Part shown: positions 6,983-15,983 of the stretch, one piece after another | How the letters are laid out: every line of letters begins with the position of its first letter | Position numbering within the stretch: position 1 is the first letter of the stretch | NCBI GenBank assembly: GCA_020053475.1 | Contig: JAGVNC010000018.1 | Location: 1 to 54,472 of the forward strand | DNA: 54,472 bases | Direction of reading: 5' to 3' | From: Candidatus Omnitrophota bacterium | GTDB taxonomy: Bacteria > Omnitrophota > Gorgyraeia > Zapsychrales > Zapsychraceae | Notes under the pieces: model-generated | Database searches by the model: none | Told to the model about the DNA's origin: nothing | What the model saw: only the letters and a program-made list of their open reading frames with translations | Program-made: the position numbers and the translations under genes

Positions 6983-8161
6983 CTATGTATGTTGTTTAAT
7001 CCATTCACTAATGCGCCGAACACCTTCACGAATCTGGGCATCAGATGTAGCGTAACTTAAACGAATAAATCCGGGGGCTCCAAAACTATCGCCCGGGACC
7101 ATCGCGACATAGGCTTCATCCAGCATCTTTTGAGCGATTTGTGAAGCATTGCCCACTTTTGAAAAATCACAAAAAAGATAAAACGCACCTTGAGGCTTAA
7201 TATAACTTACTTGGGGGACATTGTCAAACAAGGAAGTCATTAAATCTCTACGTTCTTTAAAAATTTGGCACATGGCCGAAATTTTTTCCTCAGGCTCTTT
7301 TAAGGCCTGCAAGGCAGCCGCTTGAGAAATCGAGGTGGGATTCGACGTAGAGTGGTCTTGATAATTTTTAATATACTCCATGATCTCAGGATGGCCGCCA
7401 CAATATCCAATCCGCCAACCCGTCATGGAATAGGCCTTGGACAATCCATTGACCGTAATCGTTAGGTCGAAGATCTCTTTGCCTAACGACGCAATGGAAC
7501 AATACGGGCCTGATTCAAAGATTAATTTTTCATAAATCTCATCGCTAATGACCCAAATCTTCTTTTTAACGCATATTTCGGCAAGAGGTTCCAGCTCCTT
7601 GCGCGAGTAAACCATCCCCGTCGGGTTAGAAGGCGAATTGAGGATAAAAATTTTCGTGCGGCCGGTAATATGTTCTTTTAATTGTTGCGCGGTGACTTTA
7701 AACCCTGTTCGGGCGGTCGTCGGGATTATTGTTGAGGTGGCGCCGGAAATTTTGACCATTTCCGGGTAACTGACCCAATAGGGAGATGGAATCAGAACCT
7801 CTTCCCCCTCATCGGCTAGAACTTGAATAATATTAAAGATGGAATGCTTGGCCCCGCAGGAAACAACCACTTGGGAAGGGTGATAAGCGAGCCCGTTGTC
7901 TTTCTTGAATTTCTTGCAAATCGCCTCACGTAAGGCCAATGTGCCTGTGCTGGGGGTATATTTGGTTTGCCCTTCGGCGATGGCTTGAACGGCGGCTTGT
8001 TTGATGGTGTCGGGGGTATCAAAATCAGGCTCCCCGGCGGCAAAATTAACGACGTCTTTTCCTTGAGATTTAAGCTCCTTGGCTTTTGCCGTAATCGCCA
8101 AAGTAGAAGATCCTAAAACTGTCTGAACTCTTCGATTGACTTTCAAGGTCAACGTATCCAT
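6983..8161 (-). CDS. aspC: Aspartate aminotransferase (class I PLP aminotransferase)
   Basis: This fold-type I aminotransferase of 392 residues is of the prokaryotic aspartate aminotransferase subgroup Ib. The PLP lysine is K242 in NGLSKAYSMTGWRIGY. The PLP-contacting NSPSNPTG (175-182) and SDEIYEKL, and the substrate-carboxylate arginine in FIRLSYA near the C-terminus, are all present. It interconverts aspartate and 2-oxoglutarate with oxaloacetate and glutamate. The ATG starts one base after the rplQ stop codon, so it may be read as the last gene of the ribosomal superoperon. Some homologues also act on prephenate, so exact substrate range is inferred. Confidence 0.9.
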   Translation of the reverse strand: MDTLTLKVNRRVQTVLGSSTLAITAKAKELKSQGKDVVNFAAGEPDFDTPDTIKQAAVQAIAEGQTKYTPSTGTLALREAICKKFKKDNGLAYHPSQVVVSCGAKHSIFNIIQVLADEGEEVLIPSPYWVSYPEMVKISGATSTIIPTTARTGFKVTAQQLKEHITGRTKIFILNSPSNPTGMVYSRKELEPLAEICVKKKIWVISDEIYEKLIFESGPYCSIASLGKEIFDLTITVNGLSKAYSMTGWRIGYCGGHPEIMEYIKNYQDHSTSNPTSISQAAALQALKEPEEKISAMCQIFKERRDLMTSLFDNVPQVSYIKPQGAFYLFCDFSKVGNASQIAQKMLDEAYVAMVPGDSFGAPGFIRLSYATSDAQIREGVRRISEWIKQHT

Positions 8162-8162
8162 G

Positions 8163-8792
8163 CTATTGGCCAGGGGCTTTTCTCTGGAACATTCTTCTGA
8201 GGCCGCCCATAAACTGCTTCCCTGCCAATTTCTTATCTTTGGCGGTAGGCAATTCTTTGCCGGGCTGTTTGAAGGCTTCTTTCTTAGGAGATTCTTTCAC
8301 TTCTTCGGGAGCAGAAGAAATTTCAGCATCTTGGACATCTTCATGGTGTTTAGTAGCTTTTGTTTCTTTAGGGCCTTCGGAAACTTTTTTGACTTTCGCT
8401 GTTCCCGTTGACTTAGGTTTGCTGACGATGACTTCTTCTTTTTCGGTCAATTCCAAATAAACCAACTGGGCGTTATCCCCTCGACGGGTTCCCAACTGGA
8501 TAATGCGGGTATACCCTCCGTTACGATTGTTAAATCGTGGCGACGTCTTGCCGAAAAGATTGCTGACCAATTGATGATCGCAAAGGATGGCAAAGGCCCG
8601 GCGTTTATCAGCCAATGTTCCGTTTTTGCCAAGCGTAATCAATTGATCGACAAGCTTGCGCGCTTCTTTCGCTTTGGCCTTGGTCGTCATAATCCTCTGA
8701 CAAATCAATACGGCCTTGGCCATGTCGCGAAGGGTCGCTTTACGAAGGCTTCGATTACGACTTAATCTGTTTCCCGCAATTTTATGCCTCAT
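8163..8792 (-). CDS. rplQ: 50S ribosomal protein L17 with a long C-terminal extension
   Basis: Residues 1-118 match L17 (MRHKIAGNRLSR start, GGYTRIIQLG, AQLVYLELTE end). L17 is usually 115-130 residues; here 209, with residues 121-209 forming a Lys/Glu/Ala/Pro-rich, probably disordered tail that ends in GGLRRMFQRKAPGQ. L17 sits near the exit tunnel of the large subunit, so the tail is placed at the ribosome surface. It follows rpoA by 4 bases as in the normal alpha operon. Confidence 0.96.
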   Translation of the reverse strand: MRHKIAGNRLSRNRSLRKATLRDMAKAVLICQRIMTTKAKAKEARKLVDQLITLGKNGTLADKRRAFAILCDHQLVSNLFGKTSPRFNNRNGGYTRIIQLGTRRGDNAQLVYLELTEKEEVIVSKPKSTGTAKVKKVSEGPKETKATKHHEDVQDAEISSAPEEVKESPKKEAFKQPGKELPTAKDKKLAGKQFMGGLRRMFQRKAPGQ

Positions 8793-8796
8793 AGGA

Positions 8797-9789
8797 TTAC
8801 TCTTTTTTCCTTAATTTTTTCTGATCAACTTTCATGCCTAAGCTTAATCCCATGATTTTCAACAGGTCATTAATTTCGGAAAGAGATTTCTTCCCAAAAT
8901 TACGGAAGCTTAACAGTTCCGACTCAGTCTTTTTCACCAGCTCGGCAATGCTCTTAATATTGGCTTCTTTTAAACAGTTGGCGCTACGAACGGATAATTC
9001 CAGCTCAGAGATAGGCAAGCGCAATTTTTCATACAATGCCTGCTCTTCTGCAGAAATTTCCTCTTCTTCCTCTTCTTCTTCAGGTAATTGTCCGTAGCTG
9101 ACAAAGACGTCTAAATGTCGTTGCATGATATTGGCCCCATAGAGCATGGCTTCTTTAGGATTGATGCCGCCGTTGGTCCAGATTTCAATAATCAAGCGGT
9201 CATAATCCGTTCGCTGCCCTACACGGGTATTTTCGACGCTATAGCTGACTTTTTTAATCGGTGTAAAAATCGAATCGATGGCGATCGTCCCCACCCCGCT
9301 GCCTTCTTTTTTATTCAATTCAGCAGGGACATATCCACGGCCTCGAGAAACTTCCATTTCGACCTGAAATGTCGTATCTCGTGTCAAAGTGGCGATATGT
9401 AAGTTCGGGGTTAACACCTCGATGGTTTCATCGCAGATAATATCAGCCCCGGTGACAACGCCTTTTTTCGTGGCTTTGATATAAACAGGTTTCGGGACTT
9501 TTGAGTGCGACCGCAAAACCAAGCTCTTGATATTGAGAACAATGTCCGGCAGCGCCTCTAAAACACCGGGGACAGTCGAGAATTCATGTTGCACGCCTTC
9601 GACTTTGATCGACGTCACCGCACTTCCTTCGATTGAGGAAAGAAGAATCCGTCGTAATGAATTCCCTAACGTCACCCCATACCCGCGTTCAAAAGGCTCG
9701 GCGATAAATTTGCCGTACATGTCGTTATAATTTGATTCATCGCAATCTAGCCTTTTGGGCATTTGAAAATCACGCCACTTCACTCCCAT
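8797..9789 (-). CDS. rpoA: RNA polymerase subunit alpha
   Basis: Alpha dimerises to nucleate RNA polymerase assembly and contacts promoter UP elements and activators. The N-terminal domain covers about 1-235 (GYGVTLGNSLRRILLSS is the dimerisation signature), then a linker with eight consecutive glutamates at 237-244, then the C-terminal domain at about 255-318 with the helix-hairpin-helix FRNFGKKSLSEI. Length 330 is normal. The ATG at 9789 is preceded by GGAGG with a 5-base spacer. It lies between rpsD and rplQ as in the alpha operon. Confidence 0.98.
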   Translation of the reverse strand: MGVKWRDFQMPKRLDCDESNYNDMYGKFIAEPFERGYGVTLGNSLRRILLSSIEGSAVTSIKVEGVQHEFSTVPGVLEALPDIVLNIKSLVLRSHSKVPKPVYIKATKKGVVTGADIICDETIEVLTPNLHIATLTRDTTFQVEMEVSRGRGYVPAELNKKEGSGVGTIAIDSIFTPIKKVSYSVENTRVGQRTDYDRLIIEIWTNGGINPKEAMLYGANIMQRHLDVFVSYGQLPEEEEEEEEISAEEQALYEKLRLPISELELSVRSANCLKEANIKSIAELVKKTESELLSFRNFGKKSLSEINDLLKIMGLSLGMKVDQKKLRKKE

Positions 9790-9852
9790 ATCTTCCTCCT
9801 AATTAAACGTTAACCCTTTTCCCGCCGAAGGAAACCTGCAGGGATGAAAAGC

Positions 9853-10482
9853 TTATCTTGAATAAAGTTCGACGATGAGTTGCTCATTAATGGGTATTTC
9901 AATGTCTTCCCGGACAGGAAGCCGTTTGACTTTTGCCTTGAAATGAACAGGGTCCAATTCCAACCAGGCTGGGACAGATCTTTCTTTCGATAATTCCAGA
10001 TTATCTTTAATATTCTTCTCGCCTTTTTTCTTAAATTTTAACTGAATCTCGTCATTTTCGTTGATTTGAAAAGAAGCGATATTGACACATTGATCATTCA
10101 CAGACACAAACCCGTGACTGACAATCTGTCGGCCTTGTTTACGCGATGTGGCAAATCCCAACTGATACAACACGTTGTCCAGCCGCCGTTCCAGCGTTTG
10201 CAATAAAAGAAACCCCGTGTTTCCAGTCTTGCTTGAGGCTTTAGAAAAATAAATCTGAAACTGTTTTTCTAAAAGGCCGTAAATACGTTTTACTTTTTGT
10301 TTTTCGCGTAACTGAATCCCATAGTTCGACAATTTAATGCGTTGTCCGGCACCGTGCTGGCCTGGGGCATAACTTCGGCGATCAACGGCACACCGATGCG
10401 TATAACAGCGAGTCCCTTTGAGGAATAGCTTTTCCCCTTCTCTTCGACATAACCGACAAACTGAACCAATATAACGCCCCAT
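9853..10482 (-). CDS. rpsD: 30S ribosomal protein S4
   Basis: S4 is a primary 16S rRNA binder and, in some bacteria, the alpha operon repressor. The 209-residue protein has a zinc-type N-terminus with cysteines C9, C12, C26 and C31 (the C+ form), followed by the S4 RNA-binding domain (RRLDNVLYQLGFATSRKQGRQIVSHGFVSVN begins near residue 97). The start ATG has AGGAGG nearby. It follows rpsK by 23 bases. Confidence 0.98.
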   Translation of the reverse strand: MGRYIGSVCRLCRREGEKLFLKGTRCYTHRCAVDRRSYAPGQHGAGQRIKLSNYGIQLREKQKVKRIYGLLEKQFQIYFSKASSKTGNTGFLLLQTLERRLDNVLYQLGFATSRKQGRQIVSHGFVSVNDQCVNIASFQINENDEIQLKFKKKGEKNIKDNLELSKERSVPAWLELDPVHFKAKVKRLPVREDIEIPINEQLIVELYSR

Positions 10483-10505
10483 GTTTTTTTATTTCCTCCT
10501 AAGAA

Positions 10506-10952
10506 TTATACTCTACGTTTTTTACGTGCACGGCAACCGTTATGCGGCAAAGGCGTCACATCTTTAATCGATGTTACCGATATGCCCGACGCTTGAATAG
10601 AACGGATCGCTGACTCACGGCCGGATCCCGGCCCCTTAACAAAGACTTCCACTGATTTTATCCCTAAATCTCTGGCTCTACGCGCTGCATCCGCCGCCGC
10701 TAGCTGAGCCGCAAAAGGCGTTGATTTCTTCGAACCACTAAACCCAACAACCCCCGGCGTCGACCACACAATCACATTGCCTTGAGGGTCAGTGATCGTC
10801 ACAACCGTATTATTAAACGTTGATTTAATATAAGCAATGCCTGAGGTGATTCCCTTTAGGGCCTTCTTCTTGGCTTTATCTTTTTTCGTTGTTGTTGCCC
10901 CCGCTGGTGGCGGTGTGGCTGCTGGTGGTGTTGGCTCTGGTGTTTGATTCAT
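10506..10952 (-). CDS. rpsK: 30S ribosomal protein S11 with a Pro/Ala/Thr-rich N-terminal extension
   Basis: The S11 core starts around residue 33 ([22 protein letters not shown]) and ends with the conserved [13 protein letters not shown]. The first 22 residues are mostly Pro, Ala and Thr and the next ten are lysine-rich. Typical S11 is about 129 residues; this is 148. S11 forms the platform of the small subunit near the E site. The gene lies between rpsM and rpsD. Confidence 0.97.
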   Translation of the reverse strand: MNQTPEPTPPAATPPPAGATTTKKDKAKKKALKGITSGIAYIKSTFNNTVVTITDPQGNVIVWSTPGVVGFSGSKKSTPFAAQLAAADAARRARDLGIKSVEVFVKGPGSGRESAIRSIQASGISVTSIKDVTPLPHNGCRARKKRRV

Positions 10953-10973
10953 TCTATATTTCCTCTGTTTACG

Positions 10974-11345
10974 TTATTCCGTTTTTCTTCCGCCCATAAT
11001 TGGCTTTTTGCCTTTACGTGTCCGAGCATTGGTCTTCGTGCGTTGGCCTCGGACAGGTAATCCCTTGCGATGGCGTAACCCTCGGTATGTTCCTAAGTCA
11101 ACGAGCCGTTTGATATTTTGAGAAATTTCTCTTCGCAAATCCCCTTCAACAACGTACTGGCCTTGAATCAGCGAGGTAATCCGGGCGACTTCCTCGTCGG
11201 TTAAATCCTTTGATCGTCGATTAAAATCGATTTTGGCTTCTTTTAAAATTTTACGCGCCCGAAACGGCCCGATCCCGTAAATATACGGCAACGACGCTTC
11301 AATACGTTTTTCTCGAGGGATATCCACACCTAAAATTCTGGGCAT
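10974..11345 (-). CDS. rpsM: 30S ribosomal protein S13
   Basis: S13 (123 residues) sits in the small-subunit head and bridges to the 50S subunit. [26 protein letters not shown] and the C-terminal [18 protein letters not shown] are characteristic. It directly follows rpmJ by 6 bases. Confidence 0.98.
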   Translation of the reverse strand: MPRILGVDIPREKRIEASLPYIYGIGPFRARKILKEAKIDFNRRSKDLTDEEVARITSLIQGQYVVEGDLRREISQNIKRLVDLGTYRGLRHRKGLPVRGQRTKTNARTRKGKKPIMGGRKTE

Positions 11346-11351
11346 ACGAAA

Positions 11352-11465
11352 CTATCCTTGTCTTTGTTTATGCTTGGGGTTTGAACAAATCACGCGCAGA
11401 ACATTTCTGCGACGAATAATTTTACAATGACTGCAAATTCTTTTCACTGATGACTTAACCTTCAT
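11352..11465 (-). CDS. rpmJ: 50S ribosomal protein L36
   Basis: This 37-residue protein starts [19 protein letters not shown] and ends PKHKQRQG. The zinc ligands C11, C14, C27 and H32 are all present, so it is the C+ form. The ATG at 11463-11465 is preceded by AGGGAG. It lies between infA and rpsM, its standard place. Confidence 0.96.
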   Translation of the reverse strand: MKVKSSVKRICSHCKIIRRRNVLRVICSNPKHKQRQG

Positions 11466-11476
11466 CACGACTCCCT

Positions 11477-11494
11477 GTCCCGCCAAGGCGGGGC
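11477..11494. repeat. GC-rich palindrome between infA and rpmJ (copy 2 of the AAGCCCCGCC family)
   Basis: GTCCCGCC and GGCGGGGC pair around an AA loop (8 pairs, one of them G-T). On the minus strand it reads TTAAGCCCCGCC at its left edge, the same core as at 109-130 and 39836-39873. It lies after the infA stop and just before the rpmJ ribosome-binding site. It is not followed by a T-run. Confidence 0.55.
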
Positions 11495-11502
11495 TTAATC
11501 CG

Positions 11503-11721
11503 TTACTTAGTCCGGAAAGTAATTCTCCCCTTACTTAAATCATAAGGGGAAAGTTCTACTTTAACTTTATCTCCAGGCAAAATACGAATAAAATTCATTC
11601 GGATCTTTCCTGAAATATGGGCTTCCACAATATGACCGTTGTCTAGTTCGACCCTAAATTTGGCGTTGGCCAAAGCTTCTTTCACAACGCCCTCGACTTC
11701 GATAAGATCTTCCTTAGCCAT
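11503..11721 (-). CDS. infA: Translation initiation factor IF-1
   Basis: IF-1 (72 residues, the usual length) is an OB-fold factor that blocks the ribosomal A site during initiation. [29 protein letters not shown] and [19 protein letters not shown] are characteristic. It follows map by 9 bases in the spc-alpha junction order map-infA-rpmJ. Confidence 0.98.
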   Translation of the reverse strand: MAKEDLIEVEGVVKEALANAKFRVELDNGHIVEAHISGKIRMNFIRILPGDKVKVELSPYDLSKGRITFRTK

Positions 11722-11730
11722 ATTTGATGA

Positions 11731-12498
11731 TTATGTTAAAATCCGAGCCCCATTCTCGGTGATGGCAATCGTATGTTCAAAATGGGCTGACGGCTTGCCA
11801 TCCTGCGTAACAACCGTCCAGCCATCCTCTAAAATTCTTGTATGCCATGTTCCCAAATTCACCATGGGCTCAATGGCGAAAACCATTCCCGCTTTCAATA
11901 GCGGCCCCTGATGAGGTTCCCCAAAATTGGGGATTTCAGGTTCTTCATGCAGATGCCGGCCAATCCCGTGCCCCACAAAATCTCGGACGATGGATAAATG
12001 ATTATCTTCGACATACCGTTGAATCGCATGAGAAATATCCGACAAATGCTGATCGACCCGTGCCTGCTCAATTCCCTTATAAAGCGATGCGTACGTTACA
12101 TCCAACAAATTCTGCCAAGATGAAGGGATCGTTCCAACCGGTACGGTGACCGCTGTGTCCGCATAATAATTCCGATGAATGATGCCTACATCCAAACTGA
12201 CAATATCCCCGTCGCGAATGACGCGTTGTGATGGGATGCCGTGAACGACTTGCTCATTGACCGACACACATGCACAGGCGGGAAATCCTCGGTACCCTTT
12301 AAAGGCAGGTTGAACATTGTACTGATGAATCAATTGTTCAGCCTGCTGATCGATTCCCTTCGTGGTGATGCCTGCTTTCAAAGAACTTTTTAACGCGTTA
12401 ATGATGTCTGCCAGGATTTTCCCTGCGTCGCTGAGAATTTTAATTTCTTCCAGCGATTTAATCGTAATGTTATCACCCGTTTTCATTAAACTTTTCAT
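11731..12498 (-). CDS. map: Methionine aminopeptidase, type I
   Basis: This enzyme removes the N-terminal methionine from nascent proteins. The dinuclear metal ligands appear in order: aspartates in SLDVGIIHRNYYADTAV, the histidine in VGHGIGRHLHEEPEI, and glutamates in FAIEPMV and the C-terminal HFEHTIAIT. Length 255 is normal and there is no N-terminal zinc or SH3 extension. The start is uncertain: ATGs at 12498 and 12486 both overlap the adk end and neither has a strong ribosome-binding site. Translational coupling to adk is likely. Confidence 0.96.
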   Translation of the reverse strand: MKSLMKTGDNITIKSLEEIKILSDAGKILADIINALKSSLKAGITTKGIDQQAEQLIHQYNVQPAFKGYRGFPACACVSVNEQVVHGIPSQRVIRDGDIVSLDVGIIHRNYYADTAVTVPVGTIPSSWQNLLDVTYASLYKGIEQARVDQHLSDISHAIQRYVEDNHLSIVRDFVGHGIGRHLHEEPEIPNFGEPHQGPLLKAGMVFAIEPMVNLGTWHTRILEDGWTVVTQDGKPSAHFEHTIAITENGARILT

Positions 12499-13126
12499 TT
12501 AACATAACCGCCAGATATTCTGATTCTTTGTCGGCATCTAACGGTAATAGCTTGTCTTGACTTTCATAATATTCAATAATCGGCTGCGTACTATGCGTGT
12601 AAACGTCCATCCGCGTTCTAATCGTCTCTTCATTGTCATCCGCACGTTGATATAATGGCCCGCCGCACTCGTTACAAATCCCTGGCTTCTTCGGCGGCCG
12701 ATTGGTCGCGTGGAACACAGCGCCACAATTTCGACATACACGCCTGCCCGTCAAACGCTGAATAATCACCGGCAATGTCGCCTTTAGATAAAGAACATAA
12801 TCCAGAGGATTTTTGATTTTTCTTAATATCGCGTCAAGATCTTTGGCTTGCTGGACCGTGCGAGGAAACCCGTCTAACAAAAATCCACACTGACCAGAAA
12901 TTGGCTTTTTAAGCTTTTGCTCAATAATCTTTGTCACTACTTCGTCGGGTAACAATTCGCCGCGGTCAATGTACATTTTGGCTTGTTTCCCCAACGCCGT
13001 ATTATTCTTCATTTCTTCCCGCAAAATATCACCCATCGAAATGTGCTCGATGGTTAAACTATCTTTCAAAGAACCAGCTAATGTTCCTTTTCCAGCTCCG
13101 GGAGGTCCTAATAAAACCAACCTCAT
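12473..13126 (-). CDS. adk: Adenylate kinase with zinc-binding lid
   Basis: Adenylate kinase interconverts ATP, AMP and ADP. The P-loop is GPPGAGKGT at 7-15, and the AMP-binding GFLLDGFPRT is at 81-90. The lid contains four cysteines, C131, C134, C151 and C154, the structural zinc site found in many Gram-positive and some other adenylate kinases. It overlaps secY by 4 bases and map by 14-26 bases depending on the map start. Length 217 is normal. Confidence 0.97.
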   Translation of the reverse strand: MRLVLLGPPGAGKGTLAGSLKDSLTIEHISMGDILREEMKNNTALGKQAKMYIDRGELLPDEVVTKIIEQKLKKPISGQCGFLLDGFPRTVQQAKDLDAILRKIKNPLDYVLYLKATLPVIIQRLTGRRVCRNCGAVFHATNRPPKKPGICNECGGPLYQRADDNEETIRTRMDVYTHSTQPIIEYYESQDKLLPLDADKESEYLAVMLNEKFNENG

Positions 13127-14469
13127 CGTCTACCTCGTAACTGCCCTGATCGCATAAACCCATCGTAATGATGCATCACCAAATGGGACTCAATTTGCTT
13201 CATCGTGTCCAGCATAACACCAACAATGATCAGAACCCCGGTCCCCCCGAAGAAAGACGCTACTAAATAAGGAACCTTAAACGACGCCATAATGGCATCC
13301 GGCATAATGGCAATCACGCAAATAAAAATAGCCCCTGCGAGCGTAATGCGCGTCAAAACAAAATCTAAGAAGTCGGCTGTTTGGGAACCTGGCCTTACCC
13401 CTGGGATAAAACCACCGTGCTTTTTCATATTTTCAGCAACGTCAACGGGATTGAAAACAATTGCCGTATAAAAATAACAGAAAAAAATAATCAACAAACC
13501 GTAAATTGAGTAATAAAGCCAATGACCGCGCTGAAGCCATGCCGCCATCCCTTGAAAAGCCTGATTCGGGATAAAACTTGCCAGGGTCGCCGGGAACAAA
13601 ATGATCGACTGCGCAAAAATAATGGCAATAACTCCCGAAGTGTCAACCTTCAAAGGGATATAGGTGCTTTGCCCCGCATACACCCTGCGGCCAACCACCC
13701 GCCGAGCATATTGAACGGGAATTTTACGTTGCGCTTGAGTAATCAGCGTAATGGAAATAATGACCCCAACCAGGAAAAAAATCATAATCAAAATAGTCAA
13801 TGGTTGGAGCTGAGTCCCACCGCCAGCGCTAGGAGACAAGAGTAAAAATAATGTTCGAATAGCGGCTGGCGCCGCAGAAATGATCCCCGCCGTGATAATC
13901 AACGAAATCCCGTTCCCGATGCCTTTTTCTTGGATTTGTTCTCCCAACCACATCAACAGCAAGCTTCCACAGGACAACGTTAATACGGTAATCGTAATAA
14001 ACCTGATCCCCGGTTCATCAACGATCTGAATTCCCTGAAACGCTTCTTTACTCTGTAGCCAAAGAGCAATAAAAAATGATTGAACGACCGATAATATTAA
14101 CGTTCCGTAGCGCGTATATTGGTTGATCTTGCGATATCCTGCCTGGCCTTCTTTCGCAATCTTTTCTAACGCCGGAATCACCGCCGTTAAAAGCTGCATA
14201 ATAATGGAGCTTGAGATGTATGGCATGACCCCTAATGAAAAGACCGTTAGTTTCTCTAACGCCCCTCCGGAGAACATATTCATAATCCCAAAAACGCTTC
14301 CACTATCTGTCGTATTAATACGCTCAAAGAACTCTGCTAGTCTGGCCGCATTTACTCCCGGTGTCGGGATATAGCATCCAACCCGATACGCCACAATGAT
14401 CCCTAACGTAAAAATAATTTTCTTTTTTAATTCAGGGATTTTGAAACAATTGACAAACGCGGACAACAT
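13123..14469 (-). CDS. secY: Protein translocase subunit SecY
   Basis: SecY is the channel of the Sec translocon in the inner membrane. The 448-residue protein has ten hydrophobic segments. The plug-region GIMNMFSGGALEKLTVFSLGVMPYI and the later ARRVVGRRVYAGQSTYIPLKVDTSGVIAIIFA (cytosolic loop and TM7) are characteristic. It lies between rplO and adk. secE is in the same strand series near 38 kb. Confidence 0.98.
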   Translation of the reverse strand: MLSAFVNCFKIPELKKKIIFTLGIIVAYRVGCYIPTPGVNAARLAEFFERINTTDSGSVFGIMNMFSGGALEKLTVFSLGVMPYISSSIIMQLLTAVIPALEKIAKEGQAGYRKINQYTRYGTLILSVVQSFFIALWLQSKEAFQGIQIVDEPGIRFITITVLTLSCGSLLLMWLGEQIQEKGIGNGISLIITAGIISAAPAAIRTLFLLLSPSAGGGTQLQPLTILIMIFFLVGVIISITLITQAQRKIPVQYARRVVGRRVYAGQSTYIPLKVDTSGVIAIIFAQSIILFPATLASFIPNQAFQGMAAWLQRGHWLYYSIYGLLIIFFCYFYTAIVFNPVDVAENMKKHGGFIPGVRPGSQTADFLDFVLTRITLAGAIFICVIAIMPDAIMASFKVPYLVASFFGGTGVLIIVGVMLDTMKQIESHLVMHHYDGFMRSGQLRGRR

Positions 14470-14501
14470 AAATTAAGCAACCTCACCTTTAGACTCCAAA
14501 A

Positions 14502-14963
14502 TTATTTCTGCTGGACATCTTTACTAAGAAGCTCTATTTTCCCACCAGCCTTAGTAATTTTCTCCTGCGCTGTTTTGGAAATGCTGCGCACTTGAAGAAT
14601 AAGAGATTTTTTAATTTCGCCGTCCGCTAAAATCTTAAACGGTTTATTCAAACTTTTAATCAACCCAAGGGCTTTGAGGGTTGCAGCATTCACCACAGCA
14701 TCCTTTTCAAACGCATTAAGGCTGGCCAAACTCACAACTTGGTTCAATACCGGCCGATGGCTACGAAAACCAAATTTAGGAAGTCGACGGATGAGAGGAA
14801 CTTGTCCCCCTTCGGAAGAACCGACCCCCCAACGACCACTGCGAGAGCGACCTCCTTTGTGTCCTCGCCCCGATGTTTTTCCATGTCCTGAACCAGGGCC
14901 TCGACCAACAATTTTCCTTCTCTTTGTTGAATGATTTGTCGCTTTAATCTCCTGAATCTGCAT
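14502..14963 (-). CDS. rplO: 50S ribosomal protein L15
   Basis: L15 (153 residues) has the glycine/arginine-rich N-terminal tail GRGPGSGHGKTSGRGHKG that threads into 23S rRNA, and the C-terminal globular part ending KAGGKIELL. It starts 8 bases past rpsE. The rpmD gene (L30), which normally lies between these two, is absent. Confidence 0.98.
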   Translation of the reverse strand: MQIQEIKATNHSTKRRKIVGRGPGSGHGKTSGRGHKGGRSRSGRWGVGSSEGGQVPLIRRLPKFGFRSHRPVLNQVVSLASLNAFEKDAVVNAATLKALGLIKSLNKPFKILADGEIKKSLILQVRSISKTAQEKITKAGGKIELLSKDVQQK

Positions 14964-14971
14964 AATCCCCT

Positions 14972-15607
14972 CTAATTTTTATAGCCGACCGTTTTTAACC
15001 GGCTTAATCCATCCATCGTTGCTTTAACAACGTTGATCGGATTATTTGATTTATGGCATTTCGTTAAAATATTATGGATTCCGGCTCCCTCACAAACAGC
15101 ACGCACCGGCCCAGCGGCAATAACCCCTGTTCCTTCAGAGGCAGGCTTCAGAAGAACACGAGCCCCTCCGCATGCGCCGATAATTTCGTGGGGGATTGTT
15201 GTCCCCCTCATCGGGATTTTGACCATGCTTTTCTTCGCTGCGGCCATGGCTTTACGGATCGCAATGGCTACTTCGGCTGCCTTATCTAAACTGTAGCCAA
15301 CATTTCCCTTCGCATCGCCTACAACCACCAATGCGCTAAACGATAATTTCTTGCCACCTTTAGTAACCTTTGTAATACGATTAATGGCGATCACTTTCTC
15401 AATAAATTCTGTGGGGGCAACGGGAGCAATTTTACCGGGAACAATCTCGGCGGCTTCGGGATCAACCTCAGCGACGACTTCTTTTCCCTTAGGACGACTT
15501 CGACGAAGCCCTTTACCCGATTTATCTTCTTCAAATTTTTCTTTGCGAGGAACAAAATGTTTTCTTTCTTCCCCAGGTGGACGATGTCCTTCATTCGTAA
15601 TTGTCAT
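14972..15607 (-). CDS. rpsE: 30S ribosomal protein S5 with an N-terminal extension
   Basis: The S5 core begins near residue 66 ([31 protein letters not shown]) and includes the [32 protein letters not shown] block. S5 shapes the mRNA entry and decoding fidelity. The first 60 or so residues are an extra charged, Lys/Glu/Arg-rich segment, taking the total to 211 against a usual 160-170. The ATG lies 5 bases past the rplR stop, with GGAG a little far upstream (11 bases). Confidence 0.96.
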   Translation of the reverse strand: MTITNEGHRPPGEERKHFVPRKEKFEEDKSGKGLRRSRPKGKEVVAEVDPEAAEIVPGKIAPVAPTEFIEKVIAINRITKVTKGGKKLSFSALVVVGDAKGNVGYSLDKAAEVAIAIRKAMAAAKKSMVKIPMRGTTIPHEIIGACGGARVLLKPASEGTGVIAAGPVRAVCEGAGIHNILTKCHKSNNPINVVKATMDGLSRLKTVGYKN

Positions 15608-15612
15608 ATGGG

Positions 15613-15981
15613 TTAAAACTCCAATCCAGCTTCTCGGGCAGCATCAGCAAAGGCTTTCACCCGGCCATGATAGAGATAACCGCCGCGGTCAAAGCAGACT
15701 TTTTTGATGCCATTTTTTTGAGCTGCATGGGCGAATACTTTTCCCAATTCCTGCGCAGCTTCTTTGTTCCCGCCATTTTTAACTTTATTTTTAAATTCTT
15801 TGGCCAATGTCGACATCCCCAAAAGAACTTTTCCCTGGACGTCATCGATAATTTGAACAGAAAAATTCTTGTGGCTGCGATGGACACACAGGCGCAGTCT
15901 ATCGGGTGTACCGAAAACTCTATCCCGGATACGGCTGTGCCGCAACACTCTCTTGTATTCTGTTTCATGTAAATTCGGCAT
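15613..15981 (-). CDS. rplR: 50S ribosomal protein L18
   Basis: L18 (122 residues) binds 5S r[32 protein letters not shown] and the C-terminal [26 protein letters not shown] are characteristic. It follows rplF by 2 bases. Confidence 0.98.
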   Translation of the reverse strand: MPNLHETEYKRVLRHSRIRDRVFGTPDRLRLCVHRSHKNFSVQIIDDVQGKVLLGMSTLAKEFKNKVKNGGNKEAAQELGKVFAHAAQKNGIKKVCFDRGGYLYHGRVKAFADAAREAGLEF

Positions 15982-15983
15982 AG

